From Cladopsammia gracilis (Eukaryota; Cnidaria; Anthozoa; Scleractinia; Dendrophylliidae): DNA of 64,000 nt. The stretch is from positions 156,001 to 220,000 of the forward strand of contig JAJGOT010000216.1 in NCBI GenBank assembly GCA_022457155.1, written 5' to 3'. The notes below the pieces were generated by a model, which made no database searches, was not told the origin of the DNA, and saw only the letters and a list, made by a program, of their open reading frames with translations. The position numbers and the translations under genes are program-made. Positions within the stretch are counted from its first letter, which is position 1. Each line of letters opens with the position of its first letter. Of this stretch, positions 1-11,766 are shown in pieces.

Positions 1-528
1 GGGGGATTGAGTCCGAATAAACAAATTACAACATGGCGGACAATAGCGGAGTTTTGTCAGAAATGATGTTGGGTGCACCAACAGCCTCATGACAACAAAT
101 AAACAACAAGTAGCTGACAGGTCACAAACAGTCAGCCAACAAACGACCAACTGCCAGCCGTCAATTTTACCTGAGAACTGCCGAAACTATCAGTAAACAC
201 TCGGCCAACAATTGGCCGTTTGTCAGTCGACTGTTAGTCATTTGTTGGCTGACAGATATTTTGGGGAGCTATTAGTCAATTTTACCCAAATATTATGCAT
301 TATTCAATCAGGGTATAGGGTGTAGGGTATAGTGTCCAAGCTTTACATTTCCCAAATCTTGCGGTTGTTGTGGAAAACATTTCCGGAAGAATACTACTCT
401 CAGCTGACTAACTCTAACAACAGCTATGGCTTTGAGTAAAGTTACTTCCTATATAAATTGTTATGGAAATAACTACAGAAAATAACTCAATTCAAATTGG
501 AGGTCATTTTTGTTCTTTGTTTAAGAGT
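1..528. other. Non-genic flank with a small inverted repeat
   Basis: No gene recognised. A 13-bp inverted repeat (GTCAGCCAACAAA at 131 and its complement ending at 252) brackets about 120 bp rich in GCCAAC/GTCAGT words. It looks like a small hairpin element or MITE remnant. No target duplication was found. Confidence 0.3.
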
Positions 529-1845
529 TAAGAGCCAGTCCATGAATGAGTCAAGGATTTTTGGAAATGGCCAGAAACAACCTTACCTCAAACTTGGTGT
601 GGTGAAAGGTAGTCATGAGCAAGTAATCAAATCGATATTATTTTGTCTTTTAAATCTCATATGATCACGTGACAGCTAATTAAATTTTGATCCCCAAGGG
701 AGCCAGTTTTGACCATTGAATTTTCTAAAATTAACCAACTTTGCAGGTCCCTGATCATATCAAAAGCAGCAGAATCTTTAAATGTAATAACATTTCTTTG
801 CTAGCCAACCCTTCTTCTTTTAAAATATAACAACATTATTCTCAGATTTTGCTTAACAGCTGAGAAATAGTTTTGAACAAAGAGGGTGGTTTGGTGGTGC
901 TGAAAAATTACCAAAATTATCCAATTTCAGTTGATGTTTTCGGCCAAAGTGGTCAAAATTTTTTAACCTTTTATATTCCTAAGTAAAGTTAGGGTATTGT
1001 ATTTTCATAATATCGAAAAACTTCTGCAGGCAAATCACTTTTAGGTTTTGTTGGAGATTGTCAAAAATTGACAATTTTCTGAAATGGCCATATTTGCTCA
1101 CTGACAAATGGGTCACATAAAATCAGCTTTGAAACTGGAAACTCAAATTATTACTGTATAAAAATACCATTAAGGTTAGAAAAGTACATTTATATGGCTA
1201 GAAATAATTTCCAGCTTTGAATTTTGCTGAAATTGGTTTTTAAAGAGCAGCCGGTATCCTTTTCCCATTCCTTCTCCGACGAATTATACGCGATTCTATT
1301 CTTATGAGAAGGAAAAAGTTCAACAATATAGATTATAATCTTACACTCATTTTACCGATTTCGTTTTTTTTTTAATCCACAAGTGAAAGACAAGAAATTA
1401 AAACGACTAATTATTATCTTGGACTGAAAACGGTGAAGGTGAACCGGTAGAAATAGACTAAAAAACTGCGTGACCATGGCGTGACGCCGACGCGCGTGCA
1501 CGGGCTTTTGCTGAATATTTTGAGTTATCCACAGGAAATTTAAATCTAAAATTTTCTATTTGAAACGGGGAAAACCAAACAATATTTTATTTTAAATATG
1601 TCTTTTAAATTGTCTAACTCAGTGCTATTTGTTGCCCGGTTCTTGTTAGATTGTCGAGTTTAACTCGAGAAACGCATCGTAACAAACAACACAGTTTTTC
1701 TCGCAAACAGCATAAATTAACATTCCAACGTGATAACCCTGTTTCATTCTGATTATTAGATTGTTGCAAGCTCGTGGCAAAATTTTAACTGGAAAGCATC
1801 TCTTTATAAGCAGATTGCCGGGAAAAACGAACGAATCTTTACTTT
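529..1845 (+). repeat. Left arm of 5.3 kb fold-back structure
   Basis: This arm is an inverted copy of 4,590-5,876. Matching landmarks include TAAGAGCCAGTCCA at the outer end, a GAGGGTGGTTTGGTGGTGCT block near 885 that reappears complemented near 5,500, and a CTCGTGGCAAAA block near 1,770. By eye the arms agree at most positions with scattered substitutions and small indels, so the inversion is not recent. No coding domain was recognised in the arm. Confidence 0.8.
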
Positions 1846-1974
1846 GCCTTGATCTGTCGAAAATAGAATAGTATATAGGCTTAAAAAAGATGATGAAATC
1901 AGACGTTTAATTTCGACAAAAGAAAGAAGCCTGTGATTGTTTGTCAAGGACGTTCAGATTGCTAGAATCAAAAT

Positions 1975-2045
1975 ATATATGGGCAAAAAAATAATTAAAT
2001 AATAAATAATAATAATTATATTAATAATAATAATAATTAAATAAT
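1975..2045. repeat. AT-rich simple sequence (AATAAT-like)
   Basis: A run of AATAAT/AATTAA words within the spacer of the fold-back structure. No other signal. Confidence 0.7.
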
Positions 2046-2163
2046 ATGCGCGTCAATGTTAGTGTGACTTACAATACTACTATACTTCCTTATTGCAAAA
2101 GCAGTGATCAACAATAATCCAGTACCAGATGGCCAGTCGAAAATTTCAGTAACATTTATTTAA

Positions 2164-2637
2164 CCCTCGGACTTACGGGGGCGGGGGGGGGGGGGGGGGG
2201 TGGGACGAGATATGACGTCATAAGTAACATGTGGTCAAGCCATTTTTGAACAAAAATTCGTATTTTTCACCTGTTTTCAGTGAAAAAACATATAAAATGC
2301 TACCAAACGCATAAAAATGTTTAATTGTATGTTATTTTGAATCTATAGCCAATAATATTTGCAATTTCCACGTTTTCCCGATAAATTTGAATTTTTAGTA
2401 AAATCCAAGATGGCGGCCGTCTTGGCGGCCATTTTGGATGACGTCGCGGACCCCAGCAGCGTCACAACCCATAATATTTACCTTTACTTGTAGAGCACAT
2501 TGCGGGCTATCTATTAGATGTAAAATATTTCCAAAATATTGCAACATCGCAAAAACCCAAGGGGGGTGCAACAACCTCCCCCCCCCCCCCCCCCTTGTAC
2601 CACGGTGGGGGTATACGTTTGCATGTAAGTCCGAGGG
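2164..2637. mobile_element. piggyBac-like MITE with TTAA target duplication
   Basis: The ends are CCCTCGGACTTAC and its exact complement GTAAGTCCGAGGG, flanked on both sides by TTAA (2,160-2,163 and 2,638-2,641). TTAA targets and CCCT/AGGG termini are the hallmark of piggyBac transposons. The 474-bp body has no transposase frame, contains a G-run (about 2,178-2,200) and a C-run (about 2,577-2,594), and includes an AAGATGGCGGCC-type segment. It is a non-autonomous copy. Confidence 0.75.
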
Positions 2638-2715
2638 TTAAAACAACTGAACTTATACTTCAGTGACAGAAGAATGGAATCTCGCTGATCCCTAAAAATC
2701 ACTAATTACTATTAA

Positions 2716-3475
2716 GGCCGGCACACATTAGGGGACATGTTGAGGGGACATGAAGCGGGGACATGTTGCAGCGACAAATTTCCTCGTGTGACATCCCTGT
2801 TTTGCGAAAACATTCTGTTGTGAGGACACAATTTTGTCTCCACAACACCTTGCATGAAATTCAGCTGGTTTGAATTCGTGCGTCATGAAGCGGGGACAAA
2901 ATGACCCCCATTTCGATGTTGCATCGTGTGCACTGCTCTTGCAAACTGTCCCCGGACTTCCCGCTAGAAAATAGAACTGAACCAATAAAAACGCGCCATT
3001 GATTATCCCATTACATTACTGCACACACTAGGGGACATTTTGCGGGAACATAAAGCGGGAACAGGCCTCTTTGTGTGCACAGCATAGGCGCATTGTACAG
3101 GGACAGAAGGAAAAGCTGGTGCACACAAAGCGGATTGAGGTATAAAATCACAAATGTCACTGAGGGAGCCTGCTACTGAAGGCTCATGGGATAATCAATG
3201 GCCCGTTTTTATTGGTTCATTTCTATTTTGTGGCGGGGACAATTTGCAAGAGCGGTGCGCACGATGCGACAACGAAATGGAGGTCATTTTGTTCCCGCTT
3301 GATGACACACGAATTCAAACCAGCTGAATTTCATGCAACATGTTGCGGGGACACAATTTTGTCCCCGCAACAGAACTCTTTCGCAAAAACGGGGATGTCA
3401 CACGAGAAAAACTGTCGCTGCAACATGTCCCTGCTTCACATCCCCGCAACATGTCCCCTAGTGTGTACCGGCCTT
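2716..3475. mobile_element. Inverted-repeat element rich in GGGGACATGTTG
   Basis: Two arms of roughly 290 bp (about 2,716-3,008 and 3,190-3,475) are complementary. They start from GGCCGG-type ends and share GGGGACA repeats, a TTTCGCAAAA(A) block and the GATAATCAATGG segment at the inner edge. The short centre (about 3,010-3,190) carries more GGGACA words. There is no transposase, so it is a MITE or fold-back element nested in the larger structure. TTAA occurs near both ends but not at identical distances, so the family is unassigned. Confidence 0.65.
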
Positions 3476-3479
3476 TTAA

Positions 3480-4589
3480 AGGTTCCCCTTTTCTTGTCTT
3501 GCACACGAAAAGGGCAAGTAACACATCTGCTCCAATAGGAACTAGCTTTGAAGACATGAAATGGATTTGACGAGAATGTCCTTTGTCGATTGTTCGGTCA
3601 CCAATGGGCGGCTTTCCCTCGTGATTGTGACAGTACTTGCTTCTTCCCCTCCAGCCGATGCCCAACAAATGCCGGCGACGCGTACACACAAAGAATGTAC
3701 TCAAAGCTTCCAGTGCAAAGTCAAACATTCCTTTAAGTCAAATGATTTTCATTGTTGTAAATTACTTGCACAGTTGACTTATAATTTAAACCTGAAAATG
3801 GCGAAAAAGGAAAGCAACTAATCCATAGAAACTGACCTGCCCTAAATTAGTTCGGCTTCTGTTGTTACTTTTGAGCGGCTTAGTTGAATAAACTTCTTGT
3901 GAGCCTGAATGTCCCTTTTGCACATTTGCTTTACTTTGAGGAATGCTTGAACACAGCAATCTGACTGAATAATTTGGTTAAAACTACAACTTAAAGCCAT
4001 ATTTTTTGTCGAAAGATGACTTACTAACGGTAAATCTCTATAAAGTTATTGGTTTCAAATATTTTCATTAATTCCTTATTGCCCTCGATACCAAATAACG
4101 GTCAGCGGATAAAGCATATGCATGCAATCAACAAGCTGCGAGGCTTTATAAACAATTGGAAGCTTCACTTTCATCCAAGAATTCTCCAATGAGAGCACAA
4201 TGTTTCATTTCTAAATGAAATATTCCGAGTAAGATTTCAACATTGAAAGGGAATGTTGGACGTGGAAGTCTTTGTAGTCGTTGTACTATCATATTGGCAA
4301 AGTTCATGCAGTGCTGTACAGTAATGTACAGTTGCGGAAACAATGCCAAAATGCTTTACTTCTCATTGACTATTTTCTGGACTTGTGAATTTGCAAAGGT
4401 ATCTACCCGATTTTCTCGAAGAAGAGGATGCTCACTAATCCAGATGAGGTAAGCTTGTTTTGTTTATTTAACCGCAAAAAATTTTCAGAATATATTTGAT
4501 CAGCGTTTCAATATTTTGCAAAATTGAAGTTATGCTAGTTTATCTTAAATTATGACTGGTTATAAAACTGGTAACAAATAAGTTTGGAA
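3480..4589. other. Spacer with no recognised gene
   Basis: AT-rich DNA between the nested MITE and the right fold-back arm. Short open frames exist on both strands, but none shows a conserved domain, splice context or compositional support. Confidence 0.4.
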
Positions 4590-5876
4590 AGCAGATTCGT
4601 TCCTTCTTCCGGGCAAGTGTCTTATGAAGATATGTTTTGCCACGAGCAAGATTGAAACAGTGTTGGTGTTATCACGTTGGAATGTTAATTTATGCTGTTT
4701 GCGAGAAAAACTGTGTTGTTTATTACGATGTCGTTTTTACTAAACTTAATCTTGAGTTAAACTCGACAATCTAACAAGAACCGGGCAAAAAAGCAGTTAG
4801 ACAATTTAAAAGACATATCTAAAATACATTATTGTTTGGTTTTCCCCGTTTCAAATAGAAAATTTAGATTTAAATTTCCTGTGGATAACTGAAAATATTC
4901 AGCAAAAGCCCGTGCGTCGGCGTCACGCCATGGTCACGCAGTTTTTTTAGTCTATTTCTACCAGTTTACCTTCACCGTTTTAAGTCCATGATAATAATTA
5001 GTCGTTTTCTTGTCTTTCGCCCTTGTGGATTAAAAAAACGAAACCGGTAAAATGAGTGTAAGATTATAATCTAATAGTTGAACGTTTTCATTCTGATAAG
5101 AATAGAATTGCGTATAATTCGTCGGGGAAGGAATGGGAAAAGGATACCCGCTGCACTTTAAAAACCATTTTCAGCAAAATTCAAAGCTGGAAAGTGTTTC
5201 TAGCCATATAGATGTACTTTCCTAACCTTAATGGTATTTTTATACAGTAATAATTTCAGTTTCCAGTTTCAAAGCTGATTTTATGTGATCCATTTGTCGG
5301 TGAGCAAATATGGCCATTTCAGTAAATTGTCAATTTTTGACAATCTCGAACAAAACTTAAAAGTGATTTGCCTGCAGAAGTTTTTCGATATTTTGAAAAT
5401 ACAATACCCTGACTATATTTAGGAATATAAAAGGTTAAAAAATTTTGACCACTTTGGCCGAAAACATCAACTGAAATTGGATAATTTTGGTAATTTTTCA
5501 GCACCACCAAACCACCCTCTTTGTTCAAAACTATATTTCTCAGCTGTTAAGCAAAATCTGAGAATAATGTTGTTATATTTTAAAAGGAGAAGGGTTGGCT
5601 AGCAAAGAAATGTTATTACATTTAAACATTCTGCTGCTTTTGTTATGATCAGGGACCTGCAAAGTTGGTTAATTTTAGAAAATTCAATGGTCAAAACTGG
5701 CTCCCTGGGGGGTCAAAATTTAATTAGCTGTCACGTGATCATATGAGATTTAAAAGACAAAATAATATCGATTTGATTACTTGCTCATGACTACCTTTCA
5801 CCACACCAAGTTTGAGGTAGGGTTGTTTCTGGCCATTTCCAAAAATCCTTGACTCATTCGTGGACTGGCTCTTAAA
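4590..5876 (-). repeat. Right arm of 5.3 kb fold-back structure
   Basis: Reverse-complement partner of 529-1,845. The spacer between the arms (about 2.7 kb) carries two separate inverted-repeat elements and unrecognised AT-rich DNA. The whole structure lies downstream of the last EIF3J exon seen and is probably inside one of that gene's introns. It could be a fold-back transposon with long terminal inverted repeats or an old inverted duplication. Confidence 0.8.
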
Positions 5877-6018
5877 TGCTAACTCACTTGCTGCTCCTGT
5901 TCTATCAGGACATTCTTCATTTCTCTATGTTTGGATACCCCAATGAAATGCTTGCTCTTTGAAATACATATTAAACATTTACATGTAACATGTAAGTAAA
6001 CAATATTCATGTTCTCAC

Positions 6019-6134
6019 CTTTTCCTGTGACGTTTTATCTTCTTTTTTTTTTAGAGCAGTTTGGTTAGCCAGCTCCTCCTTTTCTATAAGTACTTGTTTC
6101 ACTGTTTTTCTTTTTTTCACTTTAGGTTGAGGAG
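6019..6134 (-). CDS. EIF3J: EIF3J exon 4
   Basis: 116 nt. Completes an Ala codon, then PQPKVKKRKTVKQVLIEKEE and a Lys/Glu-rich tail ending SQEK before donor gtgaga (phase 0). The basic stretch matches the KKKKT-LKQ-L-EKE region of eIF3j. It is separated from exon 3 by a 4.6 kb intron full of repeats. Confidence 0.85.
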
Positions 6135-9100
6135 CTGTTTTGGTTTGATTAATAAAAAAAAATCACATTAACATACATGTTGTGGTTTAAATTTTTTCTT
6201 TGGTTTCAAAATTTTCAGACTAGTTTGATTTTTGTTTTCCTTTGTCTGAGATTATGAAAATTTAAGGAGACACACTCAGGTAACATTCTGTGAGCACCGG
6301 CTGCCTTTGTGTAAATATGCAACTGGTGCTGCAGTTGTCTTAGAATCATTTTCCTTTCAAATAAGTTGTTCAGCAGGGTCTCACCACAAATAACATTCAT
6401 GAATGGAACAAAAGGGTTTGGTGTTTGAATTGCTTATAGATCTTCATATTAATTTTCACTAATAATTGAACGGCCTGGGGCATAACCAACTTATGTTGCT
6501 TTTGAAGTCGTTTTTTATTTTTCTTGCTCAGATTTGTCCATTTTTGGCATGTGAACTACAAATTAGTTGCAAAACATTGTTCAGATTTTTTTCTGTTGTT
6601 TTTCCATCGCTTTCGAGAAATGACATATGCAAAACAAAAATCTGCGTGTCCTGTTGAACCCTGCTCGAAAAAATTAATCCCAAGGTTTACCCGAATTTCT
6701 AGATTTTATGCTGATTTATCACTTCAGATGGCTAAGTTTTGAATTTGGAACTATGCCACAAACTTCACAATTTTGTTGTCAATTACCAAATCAAATTGTA
6801 AACTTTAACACAGAGTTCGCAAGTTCGGTACAAACTTAGTTTGGCTAACTTTGAAGTTGAGATACGGCACGGCATAGTTCAGTCTATGAAATCAAAACAA
6901 ATGAATATCAACTCAGGTCAGGATTTTTCTGTAAAAATTGAAGAATTCCTTAAATGAAGCTTTTCAGAAACAAGGCTTCACAAACTAAAAGCATTTAGAA
7001 ATAACTGGAACTACATTTACAAAGCGACAATCTTGCGGGTGCTATCAAATGTTGGAACTTCCTGTGTATATAAACATGTATAAATTTGAAAACAAAACTA
7101 AAAATTCAAAGTATTATACATGTATGCATGTTGCATCCAGAGTGTAAGTATGATCTTTTCCAAGCCAGTGTTTTTTATTAAATTTCTTTTTATTAATAGA
7201 CTTTTATTTAACAACACGCGAATCTACTTACAAGTACATTAACAATACTAACTCACAAAATATAAACTATCCTTTTATACACTACAATACAATCCAAAGC
7301 AGCATAAAAAGCCAGTGTTTTGCTTCAGAAACATTTGATGCATATAAGAGTTGTTCACTTTTGCTCAGTTTCCAAAGGTAATAGCTTATAATAATTTTTA
7401 ATGATATTAGTGTGTGTAAACAAGTGTGTTATTAAAACAGAATTAAAAGAAACAGAAAAGAAACAGTGGAACACAATGTTATGATTTACCTATTAAAGTT
7501 GCATTATTTTATAGCTATGATAGTACAGATTTGAATTGCAGTTTTGAGCAGGACTTCTGTAGTTGTTCACACAACATAACTTCTTTCAAAAAACATTTAC
7601 ATCCTTTATACTTTTCAGTAGTTAAGTTTCAACATATTTTTAAGTTATGAGGTCGTGCCAGGGTAAATTCCGACAGGCGACATACCCCAAAAAGTAGCGA
7701 CAGCACGTAAAATGACATTGCGACAAAAGACAATCTTTCTCGGCACAATTCCGACAGCAACATCAAAGCCGAGAATTAGCGACAAAGAACGGTGGTTTGG
7801 CATATTTTTTCACCAATTTGAGGTCCTTGAGGACCCTTGAGTTTCCCTTGAGGGTCTCTTGAGCATCGCGTTATACATGTATCATTTACTCAACTCCACA
7901 ACTCCCTGGGAGACCTGGGACCCTGGGAACAATAAGTCTTCAGAAGTTTTGAGAAACACACGCCGGGCTCGAACCACCGACCTATCAAACAAAAGTTAAA
8001 CGCGGTAACCACTAAACCAACTCGCCTCCACGATTTATCAGGTCAGTTGGTCTAAAAATGTTGTACGCAGGTTAGTTACCATGAATGGCAATAGTAGCAT
8101 GTTATGTGTTCGATGCGCACCAAACGATAACTGAGAACTGTAGAACTGTAGGACTGTAGACATTTTGGATCACGTGTCTTATAGGGAGCCTTGGCCGATA
8201 TTTTGATCGACTGTCAACCGATATATCGGTCGATATGTTGGTTGATAGTCGGTCGCCTATCGACCAACTATCGACTGATATATCGATCGATATATCAGTC
8301 AACTGTCGGTTGATAAACGACCGATAGTGGGTCGATAGTCGGTCGTTATGTATGTTGGCCGATATAGTTGGTAGGTCACCAGCACTTCACCGATACCTGA
8401 TCGATAGTTCACTGATAGTTCATCGATACTCTGCCAATACTTCTTATTATACATTGGTGTCACTAGCTCGATTTTGATTGGCTATAAGCACGCAGCTAAT
8501 TATTGCTTGCTGTTTCTCTTACGTCATACCTACAGACAATAGTTTTATGCATGCAGAAGTGACGTCATACCTACAGACAATAGTTTTATGCATGCAGAAG
8601 TGACGTAAGTTGTTTACTTACAAGTTGACTGCTGTGCATTGATCACTTTTTTGTGCGTGCTCTTGTCTTTACAAGTGCAGCTCAGGAATATGCATAATAA
8701 AACAATTGTTGGATTCGGTTTTCGCATGATAGCGATAAATATCAAGGCCTCAGTTTGTGTTATCCGCCTCAGCCTTCGGCAGATAACACAAACTTTGGCC
8801 TTGATAATTATCGCTATCATGCTCAACCTCATCCAATAATTGTTAAATAGTTCACCGATACTGCATCGAGTATCGGTGAACATTATATAATTGTGTGAAG
8901 GAAGCGCAACAAAACCCACCTTACAAAAGGCATGATTCGTTTATTTTTCTTTTTGTTGCAGGGCTAGTTTTCGGTCTAAATAAAGTTCTGTATGTAGCCT
9001 CTCTTCAGTTAGCCTCCAACGCAGACGTCCTTACTATAAAACTTACTACTTAGTTTAGAAGAATTTGTTTAAATAGTCTTAAAGCCTCTCCCTTGATAAA

Positions 9101-11156
9101 ACCTCTTTTCATACCTGGCTGACAGACTGGGAGAACTAAAACTAAGAACTAAACTAAAATCCTGTAAGTTAACTCGGAAACTATATATAAATAGAACTCA
9201 AAACTGCAAAAGACCGCAAACGATAATGCTGTAAACGATAGGTCATTATGCAATCTATTTGCGACAGCATTCTTGTAGTTGTTCTTAGTTTGTTACAAGC
9301 TACACTGCGCTTAGGAGCCCCAACAACTGTCCGCGGTTGCTACCCTGCTTTATCGGTTTCTGTCGTATTGGTGTCTCGCAAAATCTACTTTTTTATGTAG
9401 TTCAATCAGCCTTGCAGTTTGTCGGTTATATATATATCTATATAAATGCATTATCATAATTTATAATTTTTTTTGACTTGACCGATATTCCACCGACACT
9501 TGACCGATATTCCACCGACAATTGACCGATATTCCACCGACATTGACCGATATTCCACCGTCACTTGACCAATATTCCACAGACACTTGACCGATATTCC
9601 ACCGACACTTGACTGATAGTCCACCGATACTCGACCGATATGTCACAGGCAGCATCTCGACCGAACGAACATTGAACAAACAAATGTCAAGGAACTATCA
9701 ACCGACTATCGGTCGATGTATCGACCGACTGTCGACCGATATATCGGCCGATATGTCGGTCGAGGCCCCCTATAAGACACATGATCGGGCGTTTCTTTAT
9801 AACGTACTATTATCCACCTTTTCTAAAATTCCGACAAACTATGTTCATTCAATTTCCGACAGCGACATGAAGCATTGATAAAAACACCGACAAGAGACAT
9901 TTTAAAATTCAGACAAGCGACACAGGACCCCCCCCCCCCCCGGCAGGGCCTCAGTTATGTTCGACAACTGGCCTTTGAGAAATGATTTATTTGAGCGATA
10001 ATACAGGGTTCATGAATTTCCATGACCTTTTGAAATTTTTCATGACCAAGAGTTCAACAGTTGTTTTCAAAATTTTATCAAAACAATCTTTTTTTTTAAT
10101 TTTTAATAAATTTTGCCTTATTATTCCCACAACTGTCCCTCGGTCAATTTTCTCTCTCTATTTTTTTTTTGCCCGACCGACCGATCCACTTTCACGAGAG
10201 GGAAGGCGATGGGAAACGAAGTATTTTATTGGGATGGCCTAAGTACATTTTTGTCTATTTCAGAGACTCAATTCTTTTCCCAGGGGAGCATGCCTCCAGG
10301 TTCCCCAAGGTAACTCATTGGTGAACAATTTGTGCCCTCAAACACACATTTAAAAATTTGCACCAAGGACCCAGTTATTATTTTATTAGTTTTCTAATTA
10401 CTCAATAAAATCCTCTCCTTAAATCCAATGGTCCACCAACATACATGAAGCCACAAATCACAAAAACAAGTTATCTCATCACTATAGGAAAACCCTCTTC
10501 CAAATGGAATTTAGGCTTTTCATACGAAAAGGTTCAAGAGCGAAAAAAGCGCTAACATTTGGAAATCAAGAACTCGATCATAGAGACAGACAAAATTATG
10601 ACAACGGCCTTTTACATTCGACACGACAATAAAGTAAGTTCATAACAAAAGATTTTATCCAAAAAAAGAACTTGTAAGAACACGTGTGCTATACTTGGCA
10701 ACAGACGCCGTCCATTTCTAGATTATTAATTAAGTCTTATGCTTGTTACAATAATAAAACTGATCAGGCCTCCCTTACCGGTTTCAGTTTGCGTTGAGTC
10801 TGGCTTATTTTCTGAACCCTCCTCCTCTTCATCGTCCCAGTTTTCCTATGAATTAAACATGCAAGTTAAGAGCACCCTGTCCCGACAAAGGCTAAATAAA
10901 TGAAGGAGGAAAAGTGTACAATCAGCGATGATAAAATTAACTTTAGCTTAAGCTTAATAGTAAAATATTTGTACCTTCACATCTTTATCATCTTCGTCTT
11001 CCCCTTCCCATTTGTCTGATTGTTTGTCGCCAAATTTTTGCGGTTCGAAGTCTTCGTCGTCTTAAGCGTTAAAAACGGATAGAAAAAGAATAAGACTAAA
11101 ATTGATTAATGAATATAATGCTCCATGTGAAATTTCCACTCACCCCAATCCGCCAT
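6019..11156 (-). CDS. EIF3J: Eukaryotic translation initiation factor 3 subunit J (5' part, 4 exons)
   Basis: eIF3j is an acidic, loosely bound subunit of eIF3. From family knowledge, it sits near the decoding centre of the 40S ribosome and helps control mRNA and start-codon engagement. Four exons with GT/AG borders (11,144-11,156; 10,975-11,060; 10,779-10,845; 6,019-6,134) join in frame to 94 residues. The protein starts MADWDDEDFEP, then KFGDKQSDKWEGEDEDDKDV, then the acidic NWDDEEEEG stretch, then the lysine-rich KVKKRKTVKQVLIEKEE helix start. This matches the family's N-terminal order. The start ATG sits in the usual AAAATGGCGGA context. The C-terminal two thirds was not found and is presumably left of position 1. 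The introns hold repeats only. Confidence 0.9.
6135..7640. other. EIF3J intron, no recognised gene
   Basis: AT-rich intronic DNA. The small frames on both strands show no domain. Confidence 0.4.
7850..8035 (-). mobile_element. tRNA-derived SINE-like copy
   Basis: On the minus strand, 7,957-8,033 reads as a tRNA-like module. It has an A-box-like GAGTTGGTTTAGTGGTTA and a B-box GGTTCGAGCCC. The same GGTCGGTGGTTCGAG core is found, in the same orientation, at 35,030. This points to a pol III-transcribed SINE family rather than a functional tRNA, because the acceptor stem is not paired. Confidence 0.55.
8521..8602. repeat. 41-bp tandem duplication
   Basis: Two adjacent copies of a unit beginning ACGTCATACCTACAGACAAT and containing a palindromic ATGCAT. 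They are identical by eye. Confidence 0.85.
8724..8822. repeat. Long hairpin (arms about 40 nt)
   Basis: GCATGATAGCGATAA at the left pairs with TTATCGCTATCATGC at the right. ATATCAAGGCC and GTTTGTGTTATC pair in the same way, leaving a loop of roughly 18 nt. It is a strong intrastrand hairpin inside the CGAT-rich element. Confidence 0.8.
9478..9645. repeat. 22-bp tandem array
   Basis: About seven imperfect copies of a unit like ACCGATATTCCACCGACACTTG. It forms the right sub-terminal part of the CGAT-rich element. Confidence 0.75.
9960..10778. other. EIF3J intron, dispersed-repeat-like, no gene
   Basis: Contains a CATGAATTTCCATGACC-type segment and T-runs. No coding support was seen. Confidence 0.3.
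10779..10845 (-). CDS. EIF3J: EIF3J exon 3
   Basis: 67 nt after acceptor catag. Encodes ENWDDEEEEGSENKPDSTQT and four more residues, then donor gtaagg in phase 1. The NWDDEE block is characteristic of eIF3j. Confidence 0.9.
10975..11060 (-). CDS. EIF3J: EIF3J exon 2
   Basis: 86 nt between acceptor ttaag and donor gtacaa. Completes Asp-5 and continues DEDFEPQKFGDKQSDKWEG and an acidic run ending DDKDVK in phase 0. Confidence 0.9.
11144..11156 (-). CDS. EIF3J: EIF3J coding exon 1
   Basis: Encodes only MADW plus one base (phase 1) before the donor gtgagt. The ATG choice is supported by the family N-terminus MADWD. Such a tiny first coding exon is easily missed by gene finders. Confidence 0.88.
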
Positions 11157-11766
11157 TTTGATTCTTATGAAGCGCGCATTGGTTTGTGGGTATCTTTGAA
11201 TGTTACACATTCCATCCCGATGACCTTAGCGTTTTGTCTCTGGTTTTGTCGGTCGAGCAAAAATACGGTATCCAATAACCTCTAGCTTCAAATCCAACAA
11301 TCTAAACTAAAAATAGACAGACCCCCTACGTGACTCAGACAAAGTTTGCTATTAGCTCAAAGGCTTTGTATGGTCTTGTATGGCTTGTATGAGCGTGATG
11401 TGTTTTGGATATGGAAAATCGGTGAAATCAGCGGTAAACTTGATTTGAACGTCATGGCAAAAAATTTGGTGACAATAGCAGAAAGGTCATTTTTTGAAAG
11501 GGAAATCAAAATTTCGCGTATTTTAGTTACTTTTCTGAAATTCAAACTCGGATTCCAGACTATGGTTATTATTCTATCTAGAAACGTTAAAATATTTTAA
11601 TAACTTTAAAAAAAGTACCGTCATTTTGACCTTGAAGTGAGCAATTTCGTATGAAGGCTTGCATACTCGGTTTTGGAAAGACTGGAATCTAGTAAACATT
11701 TTGGTGGGAAATTTGCTTTGGTTCGAGCGAAAAAACCTCCTCCATTTTGCATTTTTCAGCCGCACG
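11157..11766. promoter_or_regulatory. Probable EIF3J promoter / divergent intergenic region
   Basis: The 610 bp upstream of the EIF3J start codon must carry its 5' UTR and promoter. The same stretch precedes a plus-strand candidate exon, so it could serve both. No TATA box or named factor site was assigned. Confidence 0.3.

Larger units (their letters stand above)
8168..9786. mobile_element. CGAT-rich terminal-inverted-repeat element
   Basis: The ends GATCACGTGTCTTATAGGG and the complement of GATCATGTGTCTTATAGGG bracket 1.6 kb. Both sub-terminal regions are dense in CGACCGATAT/ATATCGGTCGA words. Inside are a 41-bp tandem duplication, a long hairpin, and a 22-bp tandem array. There is no transposase. 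Similar CGACA-rich words flank it outside (7,660-7,790 and 9,830-9,930), so it may be nested in a further element. Confidence 0.6.

Noticed and set aside
5880..5945. Possible EIF3J exon 5 (minus strand, KNVLIEQEQQ before gtgagt)
   Set aside because: The short match to KQVLIEKEE is to exon 4's own sequence, there is no convincing acceptor in phase, and the following eIF3j blocks are absent.
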